A stretch of 13,646 nt of DNA from Acidimicrobiia bacterium (lineage in GTDB: Bacteria > Actinomycetota > Acidimicrobiia > Spongiisociales > SHLN01), in the NCBI GenBank assembly GCA_013043085.1, contig JABDOU010000153.1, forward strand, positions 1 through 13,646. The letters run 5' to 3'. A program made the position numbers and the translations under genes. Below, in pieces: positions 1 to 8,057 of this stretch (position 1 is its first letter; each line of letters starts with the position of its first letter). The notes under the pieces are model-generated. The model ran no database searches and was not told the DNA's origin. It saw only the letters and a program-made list of their open reading frames with translations.

Positions 1-2201
1 CAGATGAGGCGCCCGCGGACGCGCTGGTCCTCAAAGTCGTTCGTTCTCCCTTCCACCGGGCCGCCTTCGAATTCGGCGACATCGACAAGTACGTCGCCGA
101 AACTCCCGGCGTGATTGCGGTTTTCACGGCCGCCGATGTTCCCGGTCGCAACTGGTTCGGCGTCATACCCCCGACCGCCGATCAGCCGGTGTTTGCCGAA
201 GCCGAAGTTCGCCATCGCGGCGAGGCGGTTGCGGTGGGGGGAGGGCATGCCGGAAGTATGCCCATAGTGGACGTAGCCGAATTCCCCGTCGTGTGGACCG
301 AGCAAGAAGCGGTGCTTGATCCGGAGTCGGCAATGGCTCCCGGAGCGCATCGGATTCATGAATCGAGAAGCGGGAATGTCCTCGTGGAGGGCTACGTCGC
401 TCGCGGCGATCTCGAGGCCGGCTTCAACACAGCAGATGTCGTGGTCGAGTCCGAATACACGACTGTATCTGTCGAACATGCCTATATAGAGCCGGAGGCC
501 GGGTTCGCCACACGTGTCGCAGACCGGATTGAGATCCAGGCGAGCACCCAGACACCGCACATGGACCGCTCCGAGATCGCCGCCATCCTCGGCATTGATC
601 CCGATGCCGTCAGGATCATTCCGACTGCGGTCGGTGGCGGGTTCGGAAGCAAACTCGATCTCTCTGTACAACCGTTTCTGGCGGTTGCGGCCTGGCACCT
701 CGACCGGCCCGTTCGCATCGCCTATACACGACCCGAGTCGATGATGTCGACCACCAAGCGCCACCCTTCTCGACTCCGGGCCCGGGTTGGTGCCACCAGC
801 TCCGGCGACTTGATCGCTATGGATTTTTCGGGCACCTTTGACACCGGCGCCTACGCCTCGTGGGGCCCTACGGTCGCCAACCGCGCCCCCGTTCACGCCG
901 GCGGCCCGTATGTATATCGCGCGTACCGGGCACGGACCCGGGCAGTTCATACCAATGCACCTCCGGCGGGAGCGTTCCGCGGTTTCGGTGTTCCGCAGTC
1001 TGCCGTTTGTCAGGAAAGCCTGTTCGACGAGCTGGCTGATGCCGTCGGGATCGACCGTCTGGAATTCCGCATCCGCAACGCGCTGACCGCGGGCCAGCCC
1101 ACTGTCACAGGCCAGGTGTTTGAATCCGGTGTCGGCTTTCGCGAGTGCCTCGAGGCACTGCGGCCGGGCTGGGCGAACGCTCGAGCCGAGGCTGCCGAGT
1201 TCAATCGGAGCAATGGGGAGCGACAGCGGGGAGTTGGCGTGGCAGGCATGTGGTACGGGTGCGGCAACACGGCGCTGCCCAATCCTTCGACGATGAAGGT
1301 AGGCCTGCATCGGGACGGACGCATCGTCGTATTCCAGGGCGCGGTCGACATCGGCCAGGGCGCCAACACCGCCATGCTGCAGATATGCGCGGACACGCTC
1401 GGGATGGACATTGCAGCGCTGTCATATGTCGGCGCTGACACCGACACCACTCCGGATGCAGGAAAAACATCTGCCTCCCGGCAGACGTTCGTCTCAGGCA
1501 ATGCGCTCTTCGAGGCCAGCAGGCGCCTGCGTCTCGAGATGCTCGAGATGACGCAAGCATCTGAGGATGCTCATTTCGAACTGACCGATCGCCCGTTGGG
1601 TGGGTCCACCACCTTGATCGTTCACGACCGGGGCGAAACACGGGAGTTCGAGCTGAACAATCTCCCCGCCGATCCTGCTGGCTTTGTTGCCCTGACCGAA
1701 GCCACATACGACCCTCCCACGTCACCGCTTGATGAGAACGGCCAGGGCGATCCGTATGCGGTGTTCGGCTTTGGGGCCCAGATGGCCGAACTGGAGATCG
1801 ACACCCGACTCGGCACCGTGCGGCTGATCCGCATCACGGCCGCTCACGACGTTGGACGGGCGGTGAACCCGACGCTGATCGAGGGACAGATCGAGGGTGG
1901 CATCGCCCAGGGCATCGGCATGGCGCTCATGGAGGAATATGTGCCCGGTCGAAACGAAAACCTGCACGATTATCTGATCCCCACGTTCGGCGACGTGCCG
2001 GAGGTGGTGAACATATTGATCGAATCCAACGACCCTATCGGCCCGTACGGCGCAAAAGGAATCGGCGAGCACACGCTCATCCCCACTGCGCCTGCGATCC
2101 TCAACGCCATCCGGGATGCAGCCGGGGCCCCGGTGCGGAACCTCCCGGCCACGCCTGCTCGGATCCTCGAGGCGATTCGCCAGGGTGGAAGCTCTAGCTG
2201 A
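1..2201 (+). CDS. Xanthine dehydrogenase-family molybdopterin-binding subunit (5' partial)
   Basis: Large, molybdenum-cofactor-binding subunit of a hydroxylase of the xanthine dehydrogenase/aldehyde oxidase family; these enzymes hydroxylate aldehydes or N-heterocycles in the cytoplasm and pass electrons to FeS and FAD subunits. The frame is open from base 3, before the first GTG at 111, and the codons before 111 give a typical N-terminal stretch (LVLKVVRSPFHRA), so the true start lies left of the window. Visible motifs: GGGFGSK (633-653), AFRGFG (972-989), GQGANT (1353-1370), SRQTFVSGNA (about 1476-1505), and GAKGIGE near the C-terminus, whose Glu (codon 2067-2069) matches the conserved catalytic glutamate. 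About 730 residues are visible, near full length for a stand-alone subunit. The partner FeS and FAD subunits are not in the window. The SRQT..SGNA motif recalls purine and nicotinate hydroxylases, but the substrate cannot be read. Its 3' end overlaps the convergent gene by 8 bp. Confidence 0.93.
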   Translation, partial: DEAPADALVLKVVRSPFHRAAFEFGDIDKYVAETPGVIAVFTAADVPGRNWFGVIPPTADQPVFAEAEVRHRGEAVAVGGGHAGSMPIVDVAEFPVVWTEQEAVLDPESAMAPGAHRIHESRSGNVLVEGYVARGDLEAGFNTADVVVESEYTTVSVEHAYIEPEAGFATRVADRIEIQASTQTPHMDRSEIAAILGIDPDAVRIIPTAVGGGFGSKLDLSVQPFLAVAAWHLDRPVRIAYTRPESMMSTTKRHPSRLRARVGATSSGDLIAMDFSGTFDTGAYASWGPTVANRAPVHAGGPYVYRAYRARTRAVHTNAPPAGAFRGFGVPQSAVCQESLFDELADAVGIDRLEFRIRNALTAGQPTVTGQVFESGVGFRECLEALRPGWANARAEAAEFNRSNGERQRGVGVAGMWYGCGNTALPNPSTMKVGLHRDGRIVVFQGAVDIGQGANTAMLQICADTLGMDIAALSYVGADTDTTPDAGKTSASRQTFVSGNALFEASRRLRLEMLEMTQASEDAHFELTDRPLGGSTTLIVHDRGETREFELNNLPADPAGFVALTEATYDPPTSPLDENGQGDPYAVFGFGAQMAELEIDTRLGTVRLIRITAAHDVGRAVNPTLIEGQIEGGIAQGIGMALMEEYVPGRNENLHDYLIPTFGDVPEVVNILIESNDPIGPYGAKGIGEHTLIPTAPAILNAIRDAAGAPVRNLPATPARILEAIRQGGSSS

Positions 2202-3192
2202 ACGGCTCCACGAGGTGTCGGGCGATCAGATCGAGCTGGTGCGGGTCGTTGGTCAATGGCGTGAGAATCAGGTACTCCAGACCGGCATCCCGCAATCCGG
2301 TCACGGTCTCCTGCATGTCATCAATCGTGCCCGTGAGATAGGACGCCTGGAGATCTTCCGAGGTCCGGTGCTCGCCCATGACCGCCAGAAAATGGGGCAT
2401 CTGAGCCGCCAGCGCCTCTTGGCGCGATGCGTCCTCTACGACGTGAAGAAACTGAGTTGCACCGAAGATCAAGTGGTCCGGATCGCGCCCGATCGAGATC
2501 AGATGATCCTGCACCGCCTGCCAATCGGCCTTGACGTCACCAGGGTCGCTACCACTCGATCTCGCCATCCATCCGTCTGCAGCCGCAATCCGGCGAAGAA
2601 CTCCTGGAGCGATGTACGGCTTATCGGGAGTGTCAGGGGCATGGGTCAGCGTGCCACCCGCCACCCAGATTTGAGGAAGGTCGGGGATCCGGGGGTGAAT
2701 CGTGAGGTTATCGACCTGCCAGAACTGACCATCGAAGCTCACCGCCTCTTCGCTCAGCAGAAGGCGTATCAGCTCGAGCGCCTCATCTGTACGCTTGCCA
2801 CGTTCGCGCAGCGACACGCCAACGGCGTCGAATTCATCTGGATCCCATCCAACCGCGACCCCGAAACGAAACCGCCCACCCGATAGCAGATGCAACGAAG
2901 CGATCTCCTTGGCAAGGATGACAGGGTGCCGCAAGGGCAGGACGAGTGCTGCCGTGCCAAGCCCAACGCGCTCGGTCACTCCTGCTGCGGCCGCCAGCAT
3001 CACCAGCGAATCCATCCAGGAAACGCCGTATACCCCTTTCGAAACGAGCAGGTGGTCGATGACCCAAATGTCTTCGTATCGATGCTCCTCAACCTGTCGG
3101 CAGTAGTGCAGAAGGTCACTCGAATCGTCGTACGATATTCCCGGCCATGCATACGATGGAATGCGCAACCCGAAGCGAAGAGACCGGGTCAC
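2194..3192 (-). CDS. Luciferase-like (LLM class) flavin/F420-dependent oxidoreductase
   Basis: Predicted cytoplasmic TIM-barrel oxidoreductase of the bacterial luciferase-like superfamily, which use FMNH2 or coenzyme F420. At 332 residues it is normal length. Family features include an N-terminal beta strand (RFGLRIPSY), YEDIWVIDHL at about residues 38-47, the run VGLGTAALVLPLRHP at about 76-90, GGRFRFGVAVGWDPDEFDAVG at about 105-125, and PQIWVAGG closing the core. The GTG start at 3190-3192 overlaps the nicotinamidase stop codon by 4 nt (GTGA), which suggests translational coupling; no strong ribosome-binding site is seen. It is the last gene of the minus-strand run, and its last 8 bp overlap the convergent molybdoenzyme gene. 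F420 use is likely if the host is an actinobacterium but is not proven; an FMN monooxygenase is the alternative. The substrate is unknown. Confidence 0.88.
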   Translation of the reverse strand: MTRSLRFGLRIPSYAWPGISYDDSSDLLHYCRQVEEHRYEDIWVIDHLLVSKGVYGVSWMDSLVMLAAAAGVTERVGLGTAALVLPLRHPVILAKEIASLHLLSGGRFRFGVAVGWDPDEFDAVGVSLRERGKRTDEALELIRLLLSEEAVSFDGQFWQVDNLTIHPRIPDLPQIWVAGGTLTHAPDTPDKPYIAPGVLRRIAAADGWMARSSGSDPGDVKADWQAVQDHLISIGRDPDHLIFGATQFLHVVEDASRQEALAAQMPHFLAVMGEHRTSEDLQASYLTGTIDDMQETVTGLRDAGLEYLILTPLTNDPHQLDLIARHLVEPFS

Positions 3193-3782
3193 ATCCCGGA
3201 TCCGACCAGGACCACGCCGGCCGCTTCGAGATCGGCCAGTGCCCGCTCATCGTCACCCGGCTGCAGGTTCACGGATGCGGTGGCATCGGTCAGCAAGGTG
3301 GTTGCGAATTCGCCCGCAACCGCATCCAGCGCCGTTTCCTTCACGCAGTAGTCGAGAGCGAGCCCCACAACCACCGCTTTCTCGATCCCGGCGTCGAGCA
3401 GAAGCGAGCCCAACCCGGTCGGAGTCTCTTTCCCGGATTCCGGATCTCGCACGGTGAAACCCGAGTAGCCGTCCTCGCCACCAGTTCCTTTGCGGATCGA
3501 TGGGCCGACGACGTCGAGATCTGGATGGAACTGCGCTCCCCAGGTGTCGCGTACGCAATGCACCGGCCAAATGCCACCGTCCTTTTCGAAATGCGGCGTT
3601 GATTCCGGATGCCAATCCTGGGTATAGACGACAGTGGCATCAGCCTCCCGGGCACGCGAGATCTGTCCGTTGATAACAGGAACCACCGTTTCGCCTCCCG
3701 ACACGTACAGGCTTCCTGCGGCATCTGCGAAATCGTTCTGGACGTCAACGACGATGAGGGCGGTTTTGGCATCGTAATCCAT
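3189..3782 (-). CDS. pncA: Nicotinamidase (isochorismatase-family hydrolase)
   Basis: Cysteine hydrolase predicted to convert nicotinamide to nicotinate plus ammonia in the cytoplasm, as in NAD salvage. The 197 residues match the usual length. The catalytic triad is visible: Asp13 in VVDVQNDF, Lys98 in IRKGT and Cys145 in DYCVKET. The metal-binding set typical of nicotinamidases is also present: Asp56 and His58 in DWHP, and His75 in HCV. This set separates it from ureidoacrylate hydrolases (RutB) and plain isochorismatases, which lack the metal site. The ATG at 3780-3782 has only weak Shine-Dalgarno complementarity. The gene lies 38 bp after the dehydrogenase gene and overlaps the following oxidoreductase by 4 nt. 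Its role in a sugar operon is unclear; it could be cofactor salvage or a hydrolase for another amide. Confidence 0.9.
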   Translation of the reverse strand: MDYDAKTALIVVDVQNDFADAAGSLYVSGGETVVPVINGQISRAREADATVVYTQDWHPESTPHFEKDGGIWPVHCVRDTWGAQFHPDLDVVGPSIRKGTGGEDGYSGFTVRDPESGKETPTGLGSLLLDAGIEKAVVVGLALDYCVKETALDAVAGEFATTLLTDATASVNLQPGDDERALADLEAAGVVLVGSGM

Positions 3783-3820
3783 GGGGCTCAGGCTACATAC
3801 CAGTGGCGAACCCTCGCGGA

Positions 3821-4624
3821 TCAGCCGGTTGGCAGTCCCAGGCCGCGCACGCCGAGCCCGGCATCACATTCGATCACCGCTCCGGTGGTGGTAGCCCCAT
3901 TGGCGCGGGAGGCCAACTGCACGTAGTGGCCGGTGTAGTCGGCCGGCTGGGGCAAGAAGTTGAGTGGAACGACGGCGGTTGCCATCTGTTCGAGATTCGG
4001 GATCGACGAAGGGGTGCGTTCGCCCAGGCCCAGCGACTCAGGTCCGCGGATGTCGGTGCGCATGAAGCCTGGCGCGACGCCATTGACGCGCACACGCGGG
4101 GCCAGCTCATATGCCAACTGGCGCACCAGCCCGACGACGGCGTGCTTGGACGCCGTGTAGACCACGCCGCCCACACCAGCGTGCCACGACGACATGGAAG
4201 CGGTGAGGAGTACGGATCCACCGCTCTGTTGTAGAGCAGCCACTGCCGCCTTCACCCCAAGCAGATACCCTTTGACGTTGACGGCGAAGATCTCATCGAA
4301 TCCACGATCGAGCTGTTCCATGTCGGTGTCGACCACGCCGGCGCCGTAGTCGAACAGGCCCGCGTTTGCGATGTAGCAATCCAATTTGCCGAACGCCTCG
4401 ACGCACACGGCAACTGAACGTTGATTGTCTTGGCCCGAGCGGACATCACCAACCACTCCCGTAACGGCGCCGGAATGGGCTGCCTCCACTTCGGCAACAC
4501 GGTCCGCAGATCGGTCGACGGCGACCACGTTGGCCCCCTCGGCGACGAAGCGGTCGACGAGTGCTCGCCCGAGTCCCGATCCGGCGCCGGTCACCAGCGC
4601 TACCTCACCTTCAAGCCATCCCAT
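3821..4624 (-). CDS. Short-chain dehydrogenase resembling cis-dihydrodiol dehydrogenases (BphB/HcaB type)
   Basis: NAD(P)-dependent short-chain dehydrogenase of 267 residues with the complete classical set: TGAGSGLG nucleotide-binding turn (12-19), NAG (87-89), Asn116, Ser143, Tyr156 and Lys160 (YTASK). Asp37 at the end of the second beta strand favours NAD over NADP. Recalled from memory, the overall pattern is close to biphenyl and phenylpropionate cis-dihydrodiol dehydrogenases: GEVALVTGAGSGLGRALVDR at the start, FDEIFAVNVKGY at 109-120, the stretch KHAVVGLVRQLAYELAP, RGPESLG, and GLGVRG near the end. No ring-hydroxylating dioxygenase lies nearby, so an aromatic role is not supported by context; a related alcohol or polyol oxidation is equally possible. 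The ATG overlaps the end of the preceding ATPase gene by 14 bp and has a clear AAAGGA ribosome-binding site 7 nt upstream, inside that gene. Confidence 0.9.
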   Translation of the reverse strand: MGWLEGEVALVTGAGSGLGRALVDRFVAEGANVVAVDRSADRVAEVEAAHSGAVTGVVGDVRSGQDNQRSVAVCVEAFGKLDCYIANAGLFDYGAGVVDTDMEQLDRGFDEIFAVNVKGYLLGVKAAVAALQQSGGSVLLTASMSSWHAGVGGVVYTASKHAVVGLVRQLAYELAPRVRVNGVAPGFMRTDIRGPESLGLGERTPSSIPNLEQMATAVVPLNFLPQPADYTGHYVQLASRANGATTTGAVIECDAGLGVRGLGLPTG

Positions 4625-7600
4625 GAACGGTTCCTTTCATGTCGACAGACCGCGTTTCGCCATCTGTGCTCGTGCCATCGTCCAGGTTTGCTCCGGTTAT
4701 GCCCTCCACGAGCCGCTGCGCCATCGCGAACACCTCAACGGACGACACACCTTCTGTCGCGTGGTCGCCCAAATCCCGGCTGCCACCCGCCGCAACGATC
4801 GCATCGAGTGCACCGGAAATCTCTCCAGCCTCACGTGGCGTGGCCACTGCTCCGGCGCTTGCGCGCATGTCGATCGCTGCCGACACGAGCCGGGCAGCTT
4901 CTCGATGGCCCAGGCCGGCCGCAGCCGTGGCCACTCCGATCAACGAGTCCGCTATGCCCAGCTTGTCGCCGATCCGGCGACGCAGCTCCAGTGCTTGCCA
5001 ATGGAGATCGGCAGCTTCACCGTGGCGTCCTGAAGCAGAGCTGATGCGAGCGAGTCCCCACAGTGTGTTGGCTTCGTGACGTGGGATGTATGCATAGACA
5101 GCCCGCCGCAAAATCCTTTGGAATTGCGCTTCGGCCTCGTGGAGCCCGCCGTTCATCATTGCTGCCACTCCCAGGATCCATTCCGGAGCTGTTCGCCGCA
5201 TGGTATGTCTGAGGGCGCTGGGCAGGCCGGCAGCCTCGGCGAGGCGCATGGCATCGTCGAGCATGAGCTGCTCCAGCGCGACACCGGCCTGCGAACAGAG
5301 GACGCCGGCCAGCTCCGCAGGGGCTCCCAGGCCTTCTGCGACGACCCTGGCCTCCTCGAGGATTTCGAATGCCTCCGCAGGCTCACCCAGGTGCGCCTGC
5401 GCCTCGCCTCGTAATCGATGGGCGTGAGCGACCACGCGCGGGTTGCCCAGATCCTCGGCGAGCTCCGCGGCCTCGATCGCCAGACGGTGGGCGGTTGCCG
5501 GATCACCTCGCAGATTGGCGACCCAACCCAGCTCGGCGAGGAGCAGCGGACGCGCCGATAGATCGCCGATGGATCCCGCCAACGACAGCGCTTCGCCGTA
5601 GTGCTCATCAGCGATCCGGTAGTGGCCGAGCCAGAGGTGTAACTCACCGAGCGAACCGAGCAGCAGTCGAATCAACTGGTCGTCCTCGGCCTGCTGGGCA
5701 AGGTCCATGGCTCGCTCCAACAGATCTTGCGCACGGTCCTGCTGACCGCTGCTTCCCGCCGCAATCGCAAGGCTGCGGAGGATTCCGGCGGCAACGCGCC
5801 CATCTCCGGCGCGTTCGGCCCGTTCCAGTGCTTCCTCCCATTTGGACTGCGCCACGGTCAGGTCTGATCGCCGGAACGCCACGTATCCCGTGCCGGCGAG
5901 AGCTTTGGCGAGCGTGAGGTCATCGTCGCCGGTGACAGCGGCCGCCTCTGCGGCAGCGAACAGTCGCTCGGCGTCGTCGAACTCTCCCCGCAGCAAAAGT
6001 AGGTTTCCGAGAGCAACTCGCGCTGACGTACGGATCGCATCTGTCGCGCCTTTCAACTCCAGCGCCGTTGTGAGCCGCTGGATGCCCTCCGTCCAGGCCC
6101 CGCGAGAAGTCCAGAACGGCGTCATCGCAACACACATCCGCACGGCGCTGTCGCCGTCTCCGGCCGCAATGGCATTGTCGATGGCCCGTCGGATGTTTTT
6201 GCGTTCGGCCACGAGATCGTCCATGATCGCAGCATGGCCTCGCCTGCCGATGTGGTCCTGCGACTCCTCGGCCTGTCGGAGGTACCACTGGCGATGTTTG
6301 ACAGAGAACACTTCTGACTCGCCAGCGACTTCGAGCTCGAGAGCGGCAAGCTCCCGCATGGACTCCAACATCGTCCACCGGTCCGGGGCCTCGGCATCCG
6401 CCACAACGAGCGACGCGCGCACGAGGTGCCGCAGCATGCGGGGGATGTCTTCACTCGATACCGATGTATCGGCGCACACCTCTGCGACAGCGTCGAACGT
6501 TCCAGTTCCGGCAAACACGGCAAGGCGCGTGAACAGTCGCCGCTCACTGTCACCGAGCAGATCGAGACTCCACTCGAGGGCAGCTCGGAGAGTCTGATGC
6601 CTGCCGGGCGCAGTCCGTCTCCCGTGGGTGAGCAACGCGAAGCGATCCGTCAGACCACGCAACACGCCCTCCAGAGGCCGCTCATCCAGCGCGGCGGCAG
6701 CCAACTCGATCGCAAGTGGTATCCCGTTGAGGTGCGAGACGATGCGCGCAACATCGGCCGCGTTTGCATCAGACAATTCAAATCCTGGTCGCACCAACGC
6801 GGCCCTGGTGACGAAGAGTCGAACTGCGTCACTGATTTCGGCTTCGGTCACGGTGTGCACGGATTCGGGATCGACAACGGGCAGCGGGCCAACTCTCCAC
6901 ACCACCTCTCCCTCGACGTCGAGTGGCTCCCTGCTGGTAGTGAGTATCACAAGGTGAGGACAATGCTGGGACATGCGCTCGACCAACACTGCGACGGCGT
7001 CCAGCAAGTGCTCGCAATTGTCGAGTATCAGCAACATGTCCCTGTGGGCAAGTGCCTCAATCAACAGTTCGTCGGTGGTACGCCCGGGTTGTTCGGTAAT
7101 CCTCATCGTCGCGGCAACTGCACCCGACACCGAATCCGGGTCCGTGAGAGCAGCCAACTCCACCAACCAGGCCCCATCGGCGAATCTGTCCATGACGTCG
7201 AACGCGACCTGGACGGCGAGTCGTGTCTTGCCCACGCCACCCATGCCCACGACGCTGACAACTCCGCTCGAGCGAAGCATGTCTGCGAGAACGGCGCGGT
7301 CATCTGCTCTGCCGACGAATCCGGATCGTAGGAACGGCAGGTTGTGGGCGACGATCCCGATGGCGCGCACGGGCGGGTAGTCGGTCTGCAGATCGGGATG
7401 GCGAAGCTGGAAGAGCCGCTCGGGTTTGGCGAAGCCGCGAAGTTGGAAGGATCCGAGGGCCAGGAGCGAGCTGCCAGAAGGCAGGTTTCCCTGGGCGTCA
7501 TCTGCGGTCGCCTCAGACAACAGCACCTGCCCGCCATGGGCGCCGGACGAGATGCGGGCGACCTGGTGGAGAGCCAGGGAGACGTAGTCGTGCCCGATGG

Positions 7601-8018
7601 GAGTTGCCTCCCCCGTATGGACCCCTATTCGCACACGCACCTCGGCGCCAGCCGGCCACTCGTGGGTAGCCAGGGCGTGTTGTGCCTCCAGGCAGGCGGC
7701 GAGAGCTTCGGCGCTGTCGGGAAACGCTATGAGGAAGGAATCCCCTTCGGTCCCGAGCTCCACTCCGTGGTGGCGGCCAAACGCCGAGCGCAACAGTGCA
7801 CGATGAGCGGAGAGGAGCGCTGCATAGTCGTCGCCCAGTTTGCGGAACAGTCGTGTGGAACCCTCGATGTCCGTCATGACAAACGTGACGAGGCCCGACG
7901 GCAGCGGCTCGGAGGTCAATGGGACGTCCGCCCACATGCCCTCCGCCTGCGCGGTCTCGGCAGGGGTTACGTCGTGATCCCCCCCTGTGGAATCCGCCAC
8001 CAACGGGTCATATTCCAT
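4611..8018 (-). CDS. Class III cyclase-like / NB-ARC-type ATPase / TPR signalling protein
   Basis: Large 1135-residue cytoplasmic protein with three parts. Residues about 42-206 are a class III nucleotide cyclase homology domain: both metal-binding Asp residues are present (Asp50 in DIEGST, Asp93 in EGDSF) and Arg155 sits at the transition-state Arg position. However, the Lys and Asp that select the purine base appear replaced (Gly/Thr near 89-90, Leu148), and His151 stands in for the usual Asn, so activity is doubtful or non-canonical. Residues about 230-470 are a STAND/NB-ARC P-loop ATPase: Walker A GMGGVGKT (258-265), Walker B LLILDN (329-334), TSRE (361-364) and GIPLA (432-436). Residues about 600-1080 are Ala/Leu-rich helical repeats of TPR type. 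There is no C-terminal helix-turn-helix, unlike many LuxR-type relatives. It lies 39 bp after the second permease gene. The start is the ATG at 8016-8018; AGGT at about 12 nt upstream is a weak ribosome-binding site. Its input and output are unknown. Confidence 0.88.
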   Translation of the reverse strand: MEYDPLVADSTGGDHDVTPAETAQAEGMWADVPLTSEPLPSGLVTFVMTDIEGSTRLFRKLGDDYAALLSAHRALLRSAFGRHHGVELGTEGDSFLIAFPDSAEALAACLEAQHALATHEWPAGAEVRVRIGVHTGEATPIGHDYVSLALHQVARISSGAHGGQVLLSEATADDAQGNLPSGSSLLALGSFQLRGFAKPERLFQLRHPDLQTDYPPVRAIGIVAHNLPFLRSGFVGRADDRAVLADMLRSSGVVSVVGMGGVGKTRLAVQVAFDVMDRFADGAWLVELAALTDPDSVSGAVAATMRITEQPGRTTDELLIEALAHRDMLLILDNCEHLLDAVAVLVERMSQHCPHLVILTTSREPLDVEGEVVWRVGPLPVVDPESVHTVTEAEISDAVRLFVTRAALVRPGFELSDANAADVARIVSHLNGIPLAIELAAAALDERPLEGVLRGLTDRFALLTHGRRTAPGRHQTLRAALEWSLDLLGDSERRLFTRLAVFAGTGTFDAVAEVCADTSVSSEDIPRMLRHLVRASLVVADAEAPDRWTMLESMRELAALELEVAGESEVFSVKHRQWYLRQAEESQDHIGRRGHAAIMDDLVAERKNIRRAIDNAIAAGDGDSAVRMCVAMTPFWTSRGAWTEGIQRLTTALELKGATDAIRTSARVALGNLLLLRGEFDDAERLFAAAEAAAVTGDDDLTLAKALAGTGYVAFRRSDLTVAQSKWEEALERAERAGDGRVAAGILRSLAIAAGSSGQQDRAQDLLERAMDLAQQAEDDQLIRLLLGSLGELHLWLGHYRIADEHYGEALSLAGSIGDLSARPLLLAELGWVANLRGDPATAHRLAIEAAELAEDLGNPRVVAHAHRLRGEAQAHLGEPAEAFEILEEARVVAEGLGAPAELAGVLCSQAGVALEQLMLDDAMRLAEAAGLPSALRHTMRRTAPEWILGVAAMMNGGLHEAEAQFQRILRRAVYAYIPRHEANTLWGLARISSASGRHGEAADLHWQALELRRRIGDKLGIADSLIGVATAAAGLGHREAARLVSAAIDMRASAGAVATPREAGEISGALDAIVAAGGSRDLGDHATEGVSSVEVFAMAQRLVEGITGANLDDGTSTDGETRSVDMKGTVHGMA
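4632..4637 (-). promoter_or_regulatory. Ribosome-binding site of the dehydrogenase gene
   Basis: AAAGGA on the minus strand, 7 nt before the ATG at 4624. It lies within the last codons of the upstream ATPase gene, supports the ATG chosen, and lets the gene be translated despite the 14-bp overlap. Confidence 0.7.
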
Positions 8019-8019
8019 G

Positions 8020-8051
8020 CATCAAATCTACCTGGCGACGCTGGTTTGATG
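8020..8051. repeat. Inverted repeat CATCAAA-N18-TTTGATG
   Basis: Perfect 7-bp arms (8020-8026 and 8045-8051) with an 18-bp spacer fill most of the 39-bp gap between the second permease gene and the cyclase-like ATPase gene. The spacing would suit a dimeric repressor site for an internal promoter, but no convincing -10/-35 pair was seen. A 7-bp pair can also arise by chance. Confidence 0.35.
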
Positions 8052-8057
8052 TGGGGA

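Noticed and set aside
228..250. Possible frameshift at the G-rich tract in the molybdoenzyme gene
   Set aside because: The stretch from VRHRGE to the downstream HE has the same length as a typical family member recalled from memory, and the frame stays coding on both sides.
2116..2886. A 256-codon open frame on the + strand
   Set aside because: It lies antisense to the well-supported luciferase-like gene, has low-quality composition and no recognisable domain; a frame shadow.
3189..4624. A Rut-type pyrimidine degradation cluster (luciferase-like oxidoreductase plus isochorismatase-family protein plus dehydrogenase)
   Set aside because: The hydrolase has the Asp/His/His metal site of nicotinamidases, and no other rut genes are present.
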